Source: Lutraria lutraria (taxonomy: Eukaryota; Mollusca; Bivalvia; Venerida; Mactridae). From it: a stretch of DNA of 64,000 nucleotides. The stretch spans positions 8,350,088 to 8,414,087 of the forward strand of contig OZ026837.1 in NCBI GenBank assembly GCA_964023205.1. Reading direction: 5' to 3'. The position numbers were made by a program, and so were the translations under genes. Below the pieces are notes generated by a model. The model was given only the letters and a program-made list of their open reading frames with translations, was not told where the DNA came from and did not search any database. The stretch's first letter is position 1. Every line of letters starts with the position of its first letter. Below, in pieces: positions 27,501 through 40,390 of the stretch.

Positions 27501-30500
27501 TACGTATGACAGTACAAAATAAACTTACGGATATTGAAATAGGTGATATCCATTCCATACTTGCATTGTCTCCTGATAATTAACGCTTATATCATTAACG
27601 AGTGATAATCCTATTCCTCGTGGTTTTATCTGAAGTTTCAGTTCATCTTTAAGAGACTTGAACAGTGGTAATTGAAGAAGAAGGTCACCGCTTTCTTCTG
27701 GAATCATCAGAAATACGGTACCACCAAAATCTTGACAAAGATCAGCAATCATACAGAATTTTCTTCCCCCTAGTAATGATGGTAAGTTTATTACAGTTCC
27801 ATAAATTTCTAGTGAAAAGCCAGTGTCAAACCGGAACACCGAGTAAAGATTGCTATCCATAACTGGTGCACCCGAACATTCCGTCAACGTATGCATGTTA
27901 CGTCCATATATCAGATCGCTTTTCATGTCTTGAACGGCAATTGCTGAATCGTTAGATCTTTCGAATTGTAACCAATACGGAAGTTGTGAAAAAAGGGCCC
28001 AGAAATACGTTTTTGAGAATGAATCTGCCGAAATGAAATCAAAAGTATCTGATTTGTCGAATGCATATGTCTCACAATCTGGAGAGGACAATTCTGAGAT
28101 TTTCAGTGTGCTGTTCATGACTTCAAAGTCAGAATTGTGACTGAAATCTAATGTGTCACTTGTTACTGACACTGTTATTCCCTTTAGCGAAACAGGCAAA
28201 GAAAATGAATTAATTTTCACGTAGGTAATTCCAAAAGTGTAAAATGTATTCTCATCCGCTTCCAATGTATACCATTCCGAAGTCGATGCCAGTTTGACTT
28301 CAACATCTTTTCCATCTATGCGACGAGTAAGAAGCACCTCTAAACATGGCTTCGCCAAATGTTGGCTTGGTATGGACCATTTCTCAAATACAGTTACACC
28401 ATTGTCAATACCTGTGTAAACCAAAAATTTGTTAATTAAGTTTATTACCATGTGTCTAGTTTGTTAAAACATAGTCATATAATGACATAATGATGACATC
28501 AGAAAATGATTTTACACTCGTAGTAGAATAAGCATATTCAAATAAGAACATACACGAAATTACAAGTGTAGCAGCCGACAAATAGACAATATAATCGGAA
28601 TATTTTTGTTTCCCTTAACGCCATTCGGGCTAACAGATCTTCGTCCATTCATGTACATTATGTGTATATAGCTTGATTTTTATAACACACGTGTTCACTA
28701 AAACACGTCAGTATACATCGTTATATCCAGTATCAGTAAAAGAATAGTGACCGAATTCATTAAAGGACCAACGTTTAATCATTGACCGAATAAGTAAAAT
28801 ACTGTTCGTAGATACATATCACTCGCTACTTCAAGGTGAGCAAATCTATTTTGTTAATGGCGTATTGTTAACACATTTTATTACCTCCAATGCACGTTCG
28901 TCCATCGTCTTGAACAACACGGCCATCAAAGCAACTACAGTCAAAAGAACCATCCGTATTTGTACAATTGTCTTGGCACCCTCCATTGAATTCTGAACAT
29001 TCATCTAAGTCTGCAATCATGAACAGTTGTGATCGATAGTCAAAATGTGTATCATCAGATGTAGGTAAAAGTGTACTTTGACGAGTTACTTCACTTTAGT
29101 TAAGAAAATTTTGAAACGTCGTTGATATTTGATATTCAAATATATATAAATCGTGAGCATTCTCATCACCGTTTAAACATGAAGTAACCCGATATTATCT
29201 CAACATACGTTTTGACAGTTATTGAAGCTTTGTTTGTGTTATCGATTAAATTCATAAAAGTGGTTTACTGTTTTACACATGATTTGTTTTAAGCCTATGC
29301 AAAGCTGCTCTAATTTAAATGAACAATAATACTTTGACAGACATACATGTATTATCCTCATTGTATTCATAACAATAGGAGTTGGACAATTAGTCTAAAT
29401 ATAATATAAATCTGCAGCGGTACTTTTCCTTTTTTCGCAACAAAAACTATATTGAGACAAAATAATGAAGGTCGAACTAACAGCATTAGTTCCTTCTACG
29501 GTAGAAAATCTAAATACATGTACCTCTGACGGTTCTTGTGCTGTTTTCGCTAGTTTCCGACTCGCGTTAATTAATTTGCTTTTCGTGAATTTTTCCACTT
29601 TTCGTACTTTCCTTATAACGTTATATGATACAGTCTGAATGATGCTGCGAGTCTCTTTCGCTTTCTCTAATTTTCTATTCTAGTCGTTAATAAGCCCCCT
29701 CAGCGTGTAAGTTTACTTCTTTATGATGTATTTTATATTGGTGTTCGATTTTGTTAAGATGTAAACCTGCTACGGTTATTTGGTATAGACCGAATACACT
29801 GCAATGATATTTAGTACGATCATTCGTACCCCGGTTACGTCGTACTTTATCTTTGTTGTGCCTTAGTTTAATAATATGAATATTGTTACTGGACTGTTTG
29901 GGTTCGTATTTCTTATCTGAACTGACAACTTGATTATTGTATGAAAGTATTCAAGAAACCGCATAATATTGTTATTCTTAAGACATCTCTAAATACCATT
30001 TTTTGTTTACTACGTGTGCTTTAGCAAAATATTGTCAATTTTCTAAGAATCTCTTTGTTGTGGGTTTTTTCAGTAATTTACCATTTGAAGATAATAAAGT
30101 GAAGTTAAACCACCTATCCTTTGTGCTTCATTGGTTGAAACTAGATGTATGGATCCGTCCTAAAGACATTACAGTAAATTAACGCTAGGCAATGTGACTT
30201 CTAGAACGTCCTTATGTCAGAACAGGATTATGTCATCAATGCCATAAAACGTGTCAGAACCTTAACAATGCAAGGAATGGAAGCCTATGAAGAAAATGTT
30301 CAGTACTATTACAAACTATTAACACGTTCATGGGAAATCGTTGAAAACTACATTAACAAGGAAGGAGATGAAGATAGAGAGTTACTAAAAATTGAAGTCT
30401 TAAGACAGTTTTCTGAGGTCGACAATATCTATGCTAAATTTAACACATATTTTATTGAAACTAGGACTAAAGAGAGTGAACATGAAGCTCAGAGGCTGGC

Positions 30501-33500
30501 TAATTTAATGAAAAAATACAGGAAGACTACTAGTGAATTCAAACAGAAATTAAAAGCAGAAACAAGTGAAGAACAATCAACAAACTCAAGAATTTCCAAT
30601 AGAAGCAGTATACTTCTTCAAAAACAGGCTGACGTTCAAGCTGCCAAGGCACGAGCTGTGTTTGCCGAACAAGAGGCTGTTATTAAACGCCAGCAAGTGG
30701 CCTTGGAGGAGCAACAGAAAGTCACTGCAGCCGCCACCTCTCGTCAAAATGCCAACCTTGAAATAGAACTTTCTCTCATTCGAGACCGGAAGCAAGTTGC
30801 CATAGCTGAGGCAGAGATAGAGGCTTTCGAGCAGTCCCAAGCAGGAAGCATCAATGGCTCTATTGACCTACCTCAGGTTAGCCCTGAAATTCGTACGGCT
30901 CAGTATGTTGCCGAAGCCAAAGTTCTTGACCCAGATGCCGCTTCATTTAAGCCCAAAGACTTGAATCAACCAAATAACCAGAAGCATCTTCCTCATGATC
31001 AAGTGGCTGGTGATCTCACAAAGTATCTTCTGAAGAAGGATCTCCTTTTGTCAAGGCTGACACATTTCAATGACAAACCGGAGAATTATGTGGTTTGGAA
31101 ATCAAGTTTTAACAACCTGATGGATGAATTAGGTAGATCATGTAATGAAGAATTGGACTTTCTAATCAAATATCTTGGTCCAGAGTCCGTTAAGTATGCC
31201 ATAAGCATAAGGTCAGCTAACATCACTCACCCAGAAATAGGCCTGAGAAGAATCTGGGAGCGCTTAGACGATCGTTACGGTTGCCCAGAGATGGTTGAGG
31301 AGTGTGTTAGAAACAAATTGAAAAGCTTTCCATCTCTCACATATAAAGACACACATAAACTATATGATTTATCTGACATAGTATCAGAAATAGAGTCCTT
31401 ACAAGAAGATCCCAAGTATAGTGTACCACTTTCATTTTACCAATCGTCTTCCGGAGTCGGTAGTATCGTAAATAAACTACCCTTTAACCTCAGAGAAAAA
31501 TGGGTAACTCATGCGTCAAACTATAAAAGAAAATACAATGTTACTTTCCCACCATTTAGTGTATTCGCCTCTTTCTTACGCGACCTGGCTAGAACACGAA
31601 ATGATCCAAGCCTCATGTTTGGGAGTCATGATGGTACTACCAATGTCTGGAAAACACCTACAAAGCCTTCTGGAAGGAAACCTGAAGTAACTACAAGCAA
31701 AACAGGGGTAGATGGACAAACGGTCCAGTCAAGTGACAAAAGGTGTCCCATCCACAAAACAAATCATGATATTCACGATTGCAGAGCCTTCAAAGAAATG
31801 AACATTGCAAATAGAAAAAAGCTTTTGAAAGACAATAATCTGTGTTTCAAGTGTATGTCATCATCCGATCATAGATCCAAAGATTGTGAAAGGGAGATAA
31901 AATGCTTAATTTGTGCCAGCACCAGACATTCAACCCTACTCCATGATGAAAACTTTAAACAGTATCATCCTCCAACTCAGGGTGATTCGCATGGCGGGGA
32001 GAAGCAGCACGTTTCTAGCAAGTGCACAGAAATATGTGGTCGTACTTTCAGTGGGAAGTCTTGCGCCAAGATAAGTTTAGTGAAAATCTATCCAACTGAT
32101 CATCCTGAAAATGCCACACTCGCTTATGCAATTATTGACGATCAAAGTAACCGTTCACTTGGAAAGTCGGCTTTATTTGATATCCTGAACTTTACCTCAA
32201 CTGACACTGAATACACTCTGTCAACATGTGGCGGTCACAATGTTACTCAAGGAAGAGTTACCAATTTATGTACTGTTGAATCACTTGATGGAGAAAACAA
32301 GTTTCAGTTAGATTCACTGCTCGAATGCGATCAGATTCCTAGTATCAGACAAGAGATACCAACTCCTGAAGTAACACTACATCGACATTTGAAAGGCCTT
32401 ATTGACAAAATACCACCGATTCGTGATGACGTAGACATACTGATTTTGATTGGTAGAGATTGTATAGAGGCACATCATGTGCTGGACCAGAAAATTGGCC
32501 CTCGAGGTTCTCCATATGCTCAACGGTTGCCCCTTGGATGGGTCGTCATTGGTGAAACATGTTTTGGCAGTCACCATAAGTCAAATCATGTGAATGTGAA
32601 CAAAACATACTTATTGAACAATGGTAGACATTCTCTATTCAAACCATGTGAATCTGAGATGACAGTACAAAACAACATTATCGACAAAGACTTAAATGAC
32701 AAAGTTTTTGAAAGGAAAAAAAATGACGATGAACCCTCTTACTCAGTTGAAGACAGAGAATTTCTGAAATTGATGAACAGTGAAATGCAAAAAGCTAGGT
32801 GTGGAAACTGGACTGCGCCATTGCCATTTCGGTCTCCAAAACCAACAGTAACCAGTAATCGTGCAAATGCAGAGCGTCGAGCCAAAAGTTTGGATTCTAG
32901 TCTTCATAGAGATCCAAAAAAGAAGCGTCATTTTGTTGAGTTCATGGCAAAAATGTTGGAAAATGGACATGCTGAGGTAGCACCACCTTTATTAAATACC
33001 GGTGAAAGCTGGTATCTACCTGTATTCGGAGTGTACCATCCTCAAAAACCAGATCAGATCAGATGTGTGTTTGACTCATCGGCTAAATACCAAAATGTAT
33101 CACTCAATGACATCTTGCTCCAAGGTCCTGACTTAACCAACAGCCTCATCGGAATTCTCATCCGCTTTCGTAGAGAACAAGTTGCCGTCACAGTTGACAT
33201 TCAACAGATATTCTACTGTTTCCTAGTTAACGAAGAACACAGAAATTATCTCCGCTTCTTTTGGCACAAGGACAACGATACAAGCCTAGAATTGATTGAA
33301 TACAGGATGCGGGTCCATGTATTTGGTAACAGTCCTTCACCAGCCATTGCCACATTTGGACTAAGAAAATCAGTAGAAGAGGCTGATGCAGATGTGCAGC
33401 AGTTTATTAACAGAAACTTCTACGTGGATGATGGTCTCACATCTCACGACACTGCAACTGATGCTGTATACTTAGTAAAAAGAACCCAAAAAGCACTAAA

Positions 33501-36500
33501 AGTCGGTGGTAATCTGTTGCTCCATAAAATTTCATCTAACAACAAAGATGTAATGAAAGCGTTCGAAACGAAAGAGTTAGCTGGGGACCTGAAGAATGTT
33601 GACCTGACTAGTGAAGATCTTCCTGTTCAAGGTAGTCTCGGACTAAAATGGGATCTTAATGATGATCGCTTTATCTTTAAAGTCGCAAAAAAGGAACGAC
33701 CATTGACCCGACGTGGCATATTGTCTAGTATAAATAGTCTATTTGATCCTCTGGGATTTCTTGCACCAGTAATAATTGACGGAAAGCTCATTCTCCGTGA
33801 TCTCATCGGCAGAAACAACGATTGGGACAGTCCAATTCCGTCAGATGTTCAAACTTCTTGGGTTCAATGGCAAGGTTCTCTTCAACATATTGAGCATATC
33901 TTCATACCGAGAACCTACTTTTCTCAATCCGTGAGTAAGGCTAACGATGTTGAACTCCATGTATTCTCAGATGCTTCCGAGCGTGCTATATCAGCAGTTG
34001 CCTACTTGTGTTCAACATCCACAGATGGAACTATCAGTACTGGTTTTGTTATGGGCAAGTCTAAGGTTGCCCCAGCCAGTGGTCATACAATACCCCGACT
34101 CGAACTATGCGCTGCTGTCCTTGGTGTTCAGACAGCTCGTGTCATTCTCGACAATATTGACATGAAACTAAGTGCCGTGAAATATTACACAGACAGTAAA
34201 GTTGTGCTAGGGTACATAAACAACACTCAACGCAGATTTTATAATTACGTTGCCAACAGGGTTGAGAAGATTCGTAAACAAAGTGATCCAGACCAGTGGA
34301 ATTACGTACCAACTGAGGTCAATCCAGCCGACCTGGGGTCAAGAGGAATAAAAGCCATTGACCTACAGAATAGTTCATGGATTGTTGGTCCCGAGTTCTT
34401 AAGACGTAAACCCGAGAATCAAGATACAAACTTTGCACTGATCAATCCTGATTTAGACGTGGAGATCAGAAAAGATGTCAAAGTGCTTAAGACTAACTTA
34501 CATGACAGGGCTCTAGGTACAAAACGTTTCAGTAAATTCTCATCACTCTCGACATTGATCAAGACTATTGCTCGTCTAAAACATATAGCAAAGTCTTTCA
34601 GGAGTATTACTGCCTGCAAAGGTTGGCATATCTGTGGCATAATGAAGACAGTTGAATCTCTAAGAGACGCAAAAAACCTAATTTACAAAGAAGTGCAACT
34701 GGAGACTTACCCAAGGGAGGTAACGAGTCTTAGCCAAGGCAAACCTCTTCCGAGAGATAGTACTATTCTCTCCCTTGACCCATTCATTGGTGATGATGGA
34801 CTATTGCGTGTTGGTGGCCGACTCACTAGGGCAACTATGAAGTCTCAAGAAAAGCACCCAATCATTCTACCGAACAAGCATCATGTTTCTACCTTAATTG
34901 TGCGTCATCATCATGAGCTCGTTAAGCATCAAGGCAGACATTTTACGGAAGGAGCGCTTCGTTCAAATGGGTACTGGATTGTTGGTGCAAAACGACTGGT
35001 TTCATCCGTCATACATTGTTGTGTTAAATGTAAACGCCTTCGTGGTAAGCATGCAGTACAGCTAATGGCTGACCTGCCTAAAGATCGGATTGAACCAGCT
35101 CCACCATTTACCTTCGTTGGGGTGGACGTCTTTGGACCATGGAGTATTGTCACCCGCAGGACCAGAGGAGGTCAGGCGAACAGTAAACGTTGGGCGGTGC
35201 TATTCACATGCCTCACCATAAGAGCTATCCATATTGAAACAGTCGAAGAAATGTCAGCATCTGCTTTCATAAATGCTATGCGTCGTTTTATCGCCTTGCG
35301 TGGCAACGTTAAGTTGTTTCGTTCTGACAGGGGAACAAACTTCGTAGGAGCGACTAATGACCTAGGTATTAATACTGTCAATGTTGAAGATGGCAGAGTT
35401 AAATACTTACTACAAGAGAAAGGCATCACTTGGGAGTTCAACCCACCTCATGCTTCCCACATGGGAGGTGTTTGGGAGCGCATGATTGGCGTTGCAAGAA
35501 AGATACTCGACTCGATCCTAAACGACATATCATGTCATAATTTAACTCACGATGTACTTGCTACCGTATTAGCAGAAGTTTGTGCCATAGTGAATGCACG
35601 ACCTATTGTGCCTATTTCGACCAATAGTGATAATCCTGAAATATTAAGTCCTTCCAGCTTATTGACTCAAAAAAGTGATGTATCCGCAAACAACATCATT
35701 GACCTGAACATTAAAGACGTCTACCGAGCAGAGTGGAAACGCATTCAAATTCTGGCAGATCAATTCTGGAGAAGGTGGAGGACGGAGTACTTGCAATTAC
35801 TTCAACCACGCCGTAAATGGAAAGATAAGCATCCCAATATTCAAAAAGGGGATGTTGTTTTAGTGAAAGACTTGAGTGTCCCAAGGAACCAGTGGCCTTA
35901 TGGCATTGTTGAAAAGGTGTTCCCTGGTGAAGACGGCAGGGTTAGAAAACTATGTGTAAAATCAATTCGTGACGAAAAAAAACTGTATTTCAAACAAGAC
36001 CCATTTGTGAGATTGTGTTATTACTTAGTGCTGAATGACTATCGTTTCATCTCATAAACACTTGAACTACAAAATCAGACTTTAAATGAACAGACATTGT
36101 CAATTTCATTTAGACACTATCATATTATGCAAAGTTCAATGTGTAATGCTTCATTATTTGAATGACTCAAATTTTAAGTGCTCATGTTCTTATACCGACA
36201 ATGTTTCACCTGCAATTAAGAAATAATGTTAGTACGGTTTTGTTTGTTTTGTGTCTTCTTGATTAGATATGTATATTCCTTTTTTTTTATGTTTTGCCAT
36301 TACAAAATCTAGTCACCTCATTTTTGTTGCTCTTGCGTATTGTTTGTCGGAACTTAAAAGAATGATATAACTTCTCATATGATTTACATGTAGATTTATA
36401 ACTTTTTGTTTGTTCTTCTGGCTTACTAATAGAGACAGTTTAGTGTTTATTGTATGAATAGTGATATTTTCAATATCAGACGGGGAGTGTGCTGTTTTCG

Positions 36501-39500
36501 CTAGTTTCCGACTCGCGTTAATTAATTTGCTTTTCGTGAATTTTTCCACTTTTCGTACTTTCCTTATAACGTTATATGATACAGTCTGAATGATGCTGCG
36601 AATCTCTTTCGCTTTCTCTAATTTTCTATTCTAGTCGTTAATAAGCCCCCTCAGCGTGTAAGTTTACTTCTTTATGATGTATTTTATATTGGTGTTCGAT
36701 TTTGTTAAGATGTAAACCTGCTACGGTTATTTGGTATAGACCGAATACACTGCAATGATATTTAGTACGATCATTCGTACCCCGGTTACGTCGTACTTTA
36801 TCTTTGTTGTGCCTTAGTTTAATAATATGAATATTGTTACTGGACTGTTTGGGTTCGTATTTCTTATCTGAACTGACAACTTGATTATTGTATGAAAGTA
36901 TTCAAGAAACCGCATAATATTTTTATTCTTAAGACATCTCTAAATACCATTTTTTGTTTACTACGTGTGCTTTAGCAAAATATTGTCAATTTTCTAAGAA
37001 TCTCTTTGTTGTGTGTTTTTTCAGTAATTTACCATTTGAAGATAATAAAGTGAAGTTAAACCACCTATCCTTTGTGCTTCATTGGTTGAAACTAGATGTA
37101 TGGATCCGTCCTAAAGACATTACAGTTCTGGACATACAAAAGATAACATGCATGGTCTTTGTGATAGGGAGCCTACTAACACTAGATACAAAGTTTACCA
37201 GTTTCACAAAAGGTGCCCGTATAACCAGAGGAACAAATGCATGTGAATGAGTTGAGTTCATTTGAACATTCTCCGCCATGATGACATTCGACGTTTTGAC
37301 ATCCATCTATATCTGAGAAAGGAGATTATACATTGATACATTGTTCATCAAAATAATACATTTTAACTTATAAAGGTGACTAAATTATTACATATATAAT
37401 AAACAATTTAATAAAATATTGTTCTGAAGAATTTGTTTAAAATCAAGTCGATTACTTACACAGTGGAAAGGAAACCGATGAAGGTGTTTTCATACCACGA
37501 TTTTAAATAAATAATATGACTAAAAATGTTTTATCAGATGTAGGACAAGGTGACGGGGAGCAGTAACAGGACAATTTATATATACAATATATGATATACT
37601 GACCTTCACATGTGAAACCATTGTCTGAGAGAACGTATCCGCTTGGACATGTACAACTATAACTCCCCTCATGATTCGTACATCCGTCTGAACAACCAGA
37701 TACATCCTCAGCACATTCATCTATATCTGGTTATTAAAGTACATAATTATTAATGTGAACTGCAATATTAAAGACATGGTAAGAAAGTCGTGGACATGAA
37801 GCTACATAGGCCTGGGTACCATAATTAAATTGGCCTTTTTATTTCGTCTTGTTTACCATTTTATGTACTGCAATGTAATGCAAGGATCATCGTCAAATAC
37901 CCTTCGACTGAGTATTACACTTGATTGCGAAAACCTAGTCCATCGCAATGTTTTATGCTTTTATCTGTTTCTGTTTCAAACGGACACCACTTATGTTGCA
38001 AAAAGCGAAAACAATGGAATTTCTCTCCGAAGGTTTCTCTTGAACAATTCCAACCACATACATCAGTAACATTCCTCTGAGTTACATAGTATGCTGTCTC
38101 AAATATCGCATGCATATGTCTTATTTTGAAATGATTATCACTTGCCTATATAGAAATCTTTTTATGTATCATAAATGTAAAACATTACTCCATCTCACTA
38201 ACATTTCTGCTTTTCTTTTTGTCCTTTCTGCATGATTGCAAAAAATTGATTGATTTCCATATTTAACTAATGATAACAACACTTGTTTTCCTTGCAAAGG
38301 TTTATACTTTGAACACCTTCGGAAGGCCTGAAATAATGGCCCGCTCATATTGTATACTGCAGTAACAAAGTATAACTATTACATTCAATTTTGTAACAAA
38401 TAGAACTTACCATGGCATTCAGATCCGTTGATTAGTCGATAACCAGATTCACAATTACACTGATAGGATCCTTGTTCATTCAAACAAAGTTGATCACATG
38501 GTGAAGCTGCGCACTCATCTATATCTGTATCAATATTTTCAACGTATAGCTTATAGAACATTTAAAAAATGCAGATTGTGAAAGCACATTAGAATGTGAA
38601 TTATTCAATAGCAGATTGCGACAGCGATAATCACATAATGATTCAATGGTATATTCTGTCGGTATTAAAGCAGTTTTCTCTTGGGCTTAACGTAGCACAA
38701 TCAGCCATAGTATTTTGCGTCTTTTGCAGCATAAACGGTGGACAAGGACCAAGGTGTTCACCTGGATAGCACCTGGACAGATTCCATGTGGGTTTTTGTA
38801 GTCCCAGGTGGGATTGAACTCACAGTGGTGGATGGCTAACGTTAACTAATCAGAGACCTTAACCATCCGGACCATAGAGATCTCCAAATTATTTTCCAGT
38901 TTAATAGAAAGATGTCATCGGAGACTCGCAATAGTTATGCAGGGTTATAACTTACGTGCAACAGTATATGAGTTATTTGCAATATGTTTTCTAACACATT
39001 GCATCATTGTTATCTTAAGGTTGTTAGTAACTTTGCAATATATTCCTAAATACAGGTAATTGTAACCCTCGAATTTAAGAATTATTTGGATATGTTTTTA
39101 AAACACTTTTTATGTTGATATCTTTATTCAAACCTTTTGAAATGTTGACCATATTTACCTTGATTTCTTGCAATATCACCATTTTATTTTTTTTATATTT
39201 TACATATTACTTTAAGAATTCAACAAAATAATTATGTGTGACATTGTTACGGAAATATCCGCGATAAAATGTTGCTCATGTTTGTGTTAATGTATACTTA
39301 AACACAAAGTGTCTACCTAGGCATCTATCACCGTCTGTAACATAGCCTGTATCACAACTACAACTGTAGGACCCAATAGTATTATAACAGTGTACATCAC
39401 ACGTGGCGGTACCAGCTGAACACTCATCTATGTCTGCAAAAGACGATGTTAATTACGGATCATCGGAGTTTCGTGATAACCTTTAAGTTCAACTAGATAA

Positions 39501-40351
39501 TGACCCAAGAATTCACTTTAAAGGTTTCGTGTCATGTATCATTTTTAATAAAAGCTTGATGTTGGCTTCAATAATACAAAACATATCATATTTCAAGTTA
39601 TTTTAGATTAAATTATCATTCAAATGTTTGCTGGTATACATCTTTTGTCTACGTTATATTACCATCTCCATTAAATGAATAAGGTTCTAGAATATGAAAA
39701 TATATTATTACTTTGGGGTCTCACTCATTTGGATAATGCATGTATCTGAAATAAAAGAAAATCTGGCAAAATACACAGAACAGTGTCAAACACATTTATT
39801 AAGTCAAACAAAACCTACCGAAACAAGTAGCACCATCGATTCCTAACCAGTAACCTGTATCACATAAACACTGGTATGATCCAATAGTGTTTACGCATCC
39901 TTGAGAACAAGCTGATGTTCCAAGCTGGCATTCATTTTCATCTGAATATACAGGGAATGATGGATCGAAATGCATTCAGAAATGCACGTAAATAATCACA
40001 TATGTCATTCTTGTTACAATAATGATATTTGTTAGTGTTGGATGGTTTTGCGTAAGGTGACTTATCGTCCGTTTTAGGAACTAGTTTTTTTTTTATTATT
40101 TAAAATTGCCGTTTGTGAAAAATATATTTTTATATACTATTATTTAATACTAGCGAAAATAAAACTAACGCGAATAAAACCAGTTCTACAGTAAACAGTT
40201 GTTGTATTTCTTCTGTCTTTTTCAGATATTTACTGTCGATTAATTTATCGATCGTAAGTGTTGAATGGTAATGATATTTCATTATGTAAAAATAATATGA
40301 AGGTTGTGCTTACAAATACAATTACACACATTTAAAATGTTTTTTTTTATT

Positions 40352-40390
<39 letters not shown>

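Larger units (their letters stand above)
22637..27528. other. Intron between exons 12 and 13, remaining sequence
   Basis: Outside the hAT remnant, the 98-bp hairpin, the GATATA run and repeat copy A, I see no coding or RNA features. Confidence 0.5.
29532..37129 (+). mobile_element. BEL/Pao LTR retrotransposon, apparently intact
   Basis: Complete element: 637-bp LTRs (29537-30173 and 36488-37124), both TG...CA, flanked by the 5-bp target duplication GTTCT (29532-29536 and 37125-37129). The LTRs differ at three sites (29651, 29971 and about 30063, against their partners 6,951 bp away), so insertion looks recent. One uninterrupted polyprotein lies between them. A G-rich polypurine stretch (GACGGGGAG) precedes the 3' LTR. 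I could not recognise a standard TGG-type primer-binding site next to the 5' LTR. It is inserted on the strand opposite to the host gene, in the intron between exons 10 and 11. Confidence 0.95.

Noticed and set aside
31100..36057. Minus-strand open frames within the retrotransposon
   Set aside because: They are shadows of the single long plus-strand polyprotein.
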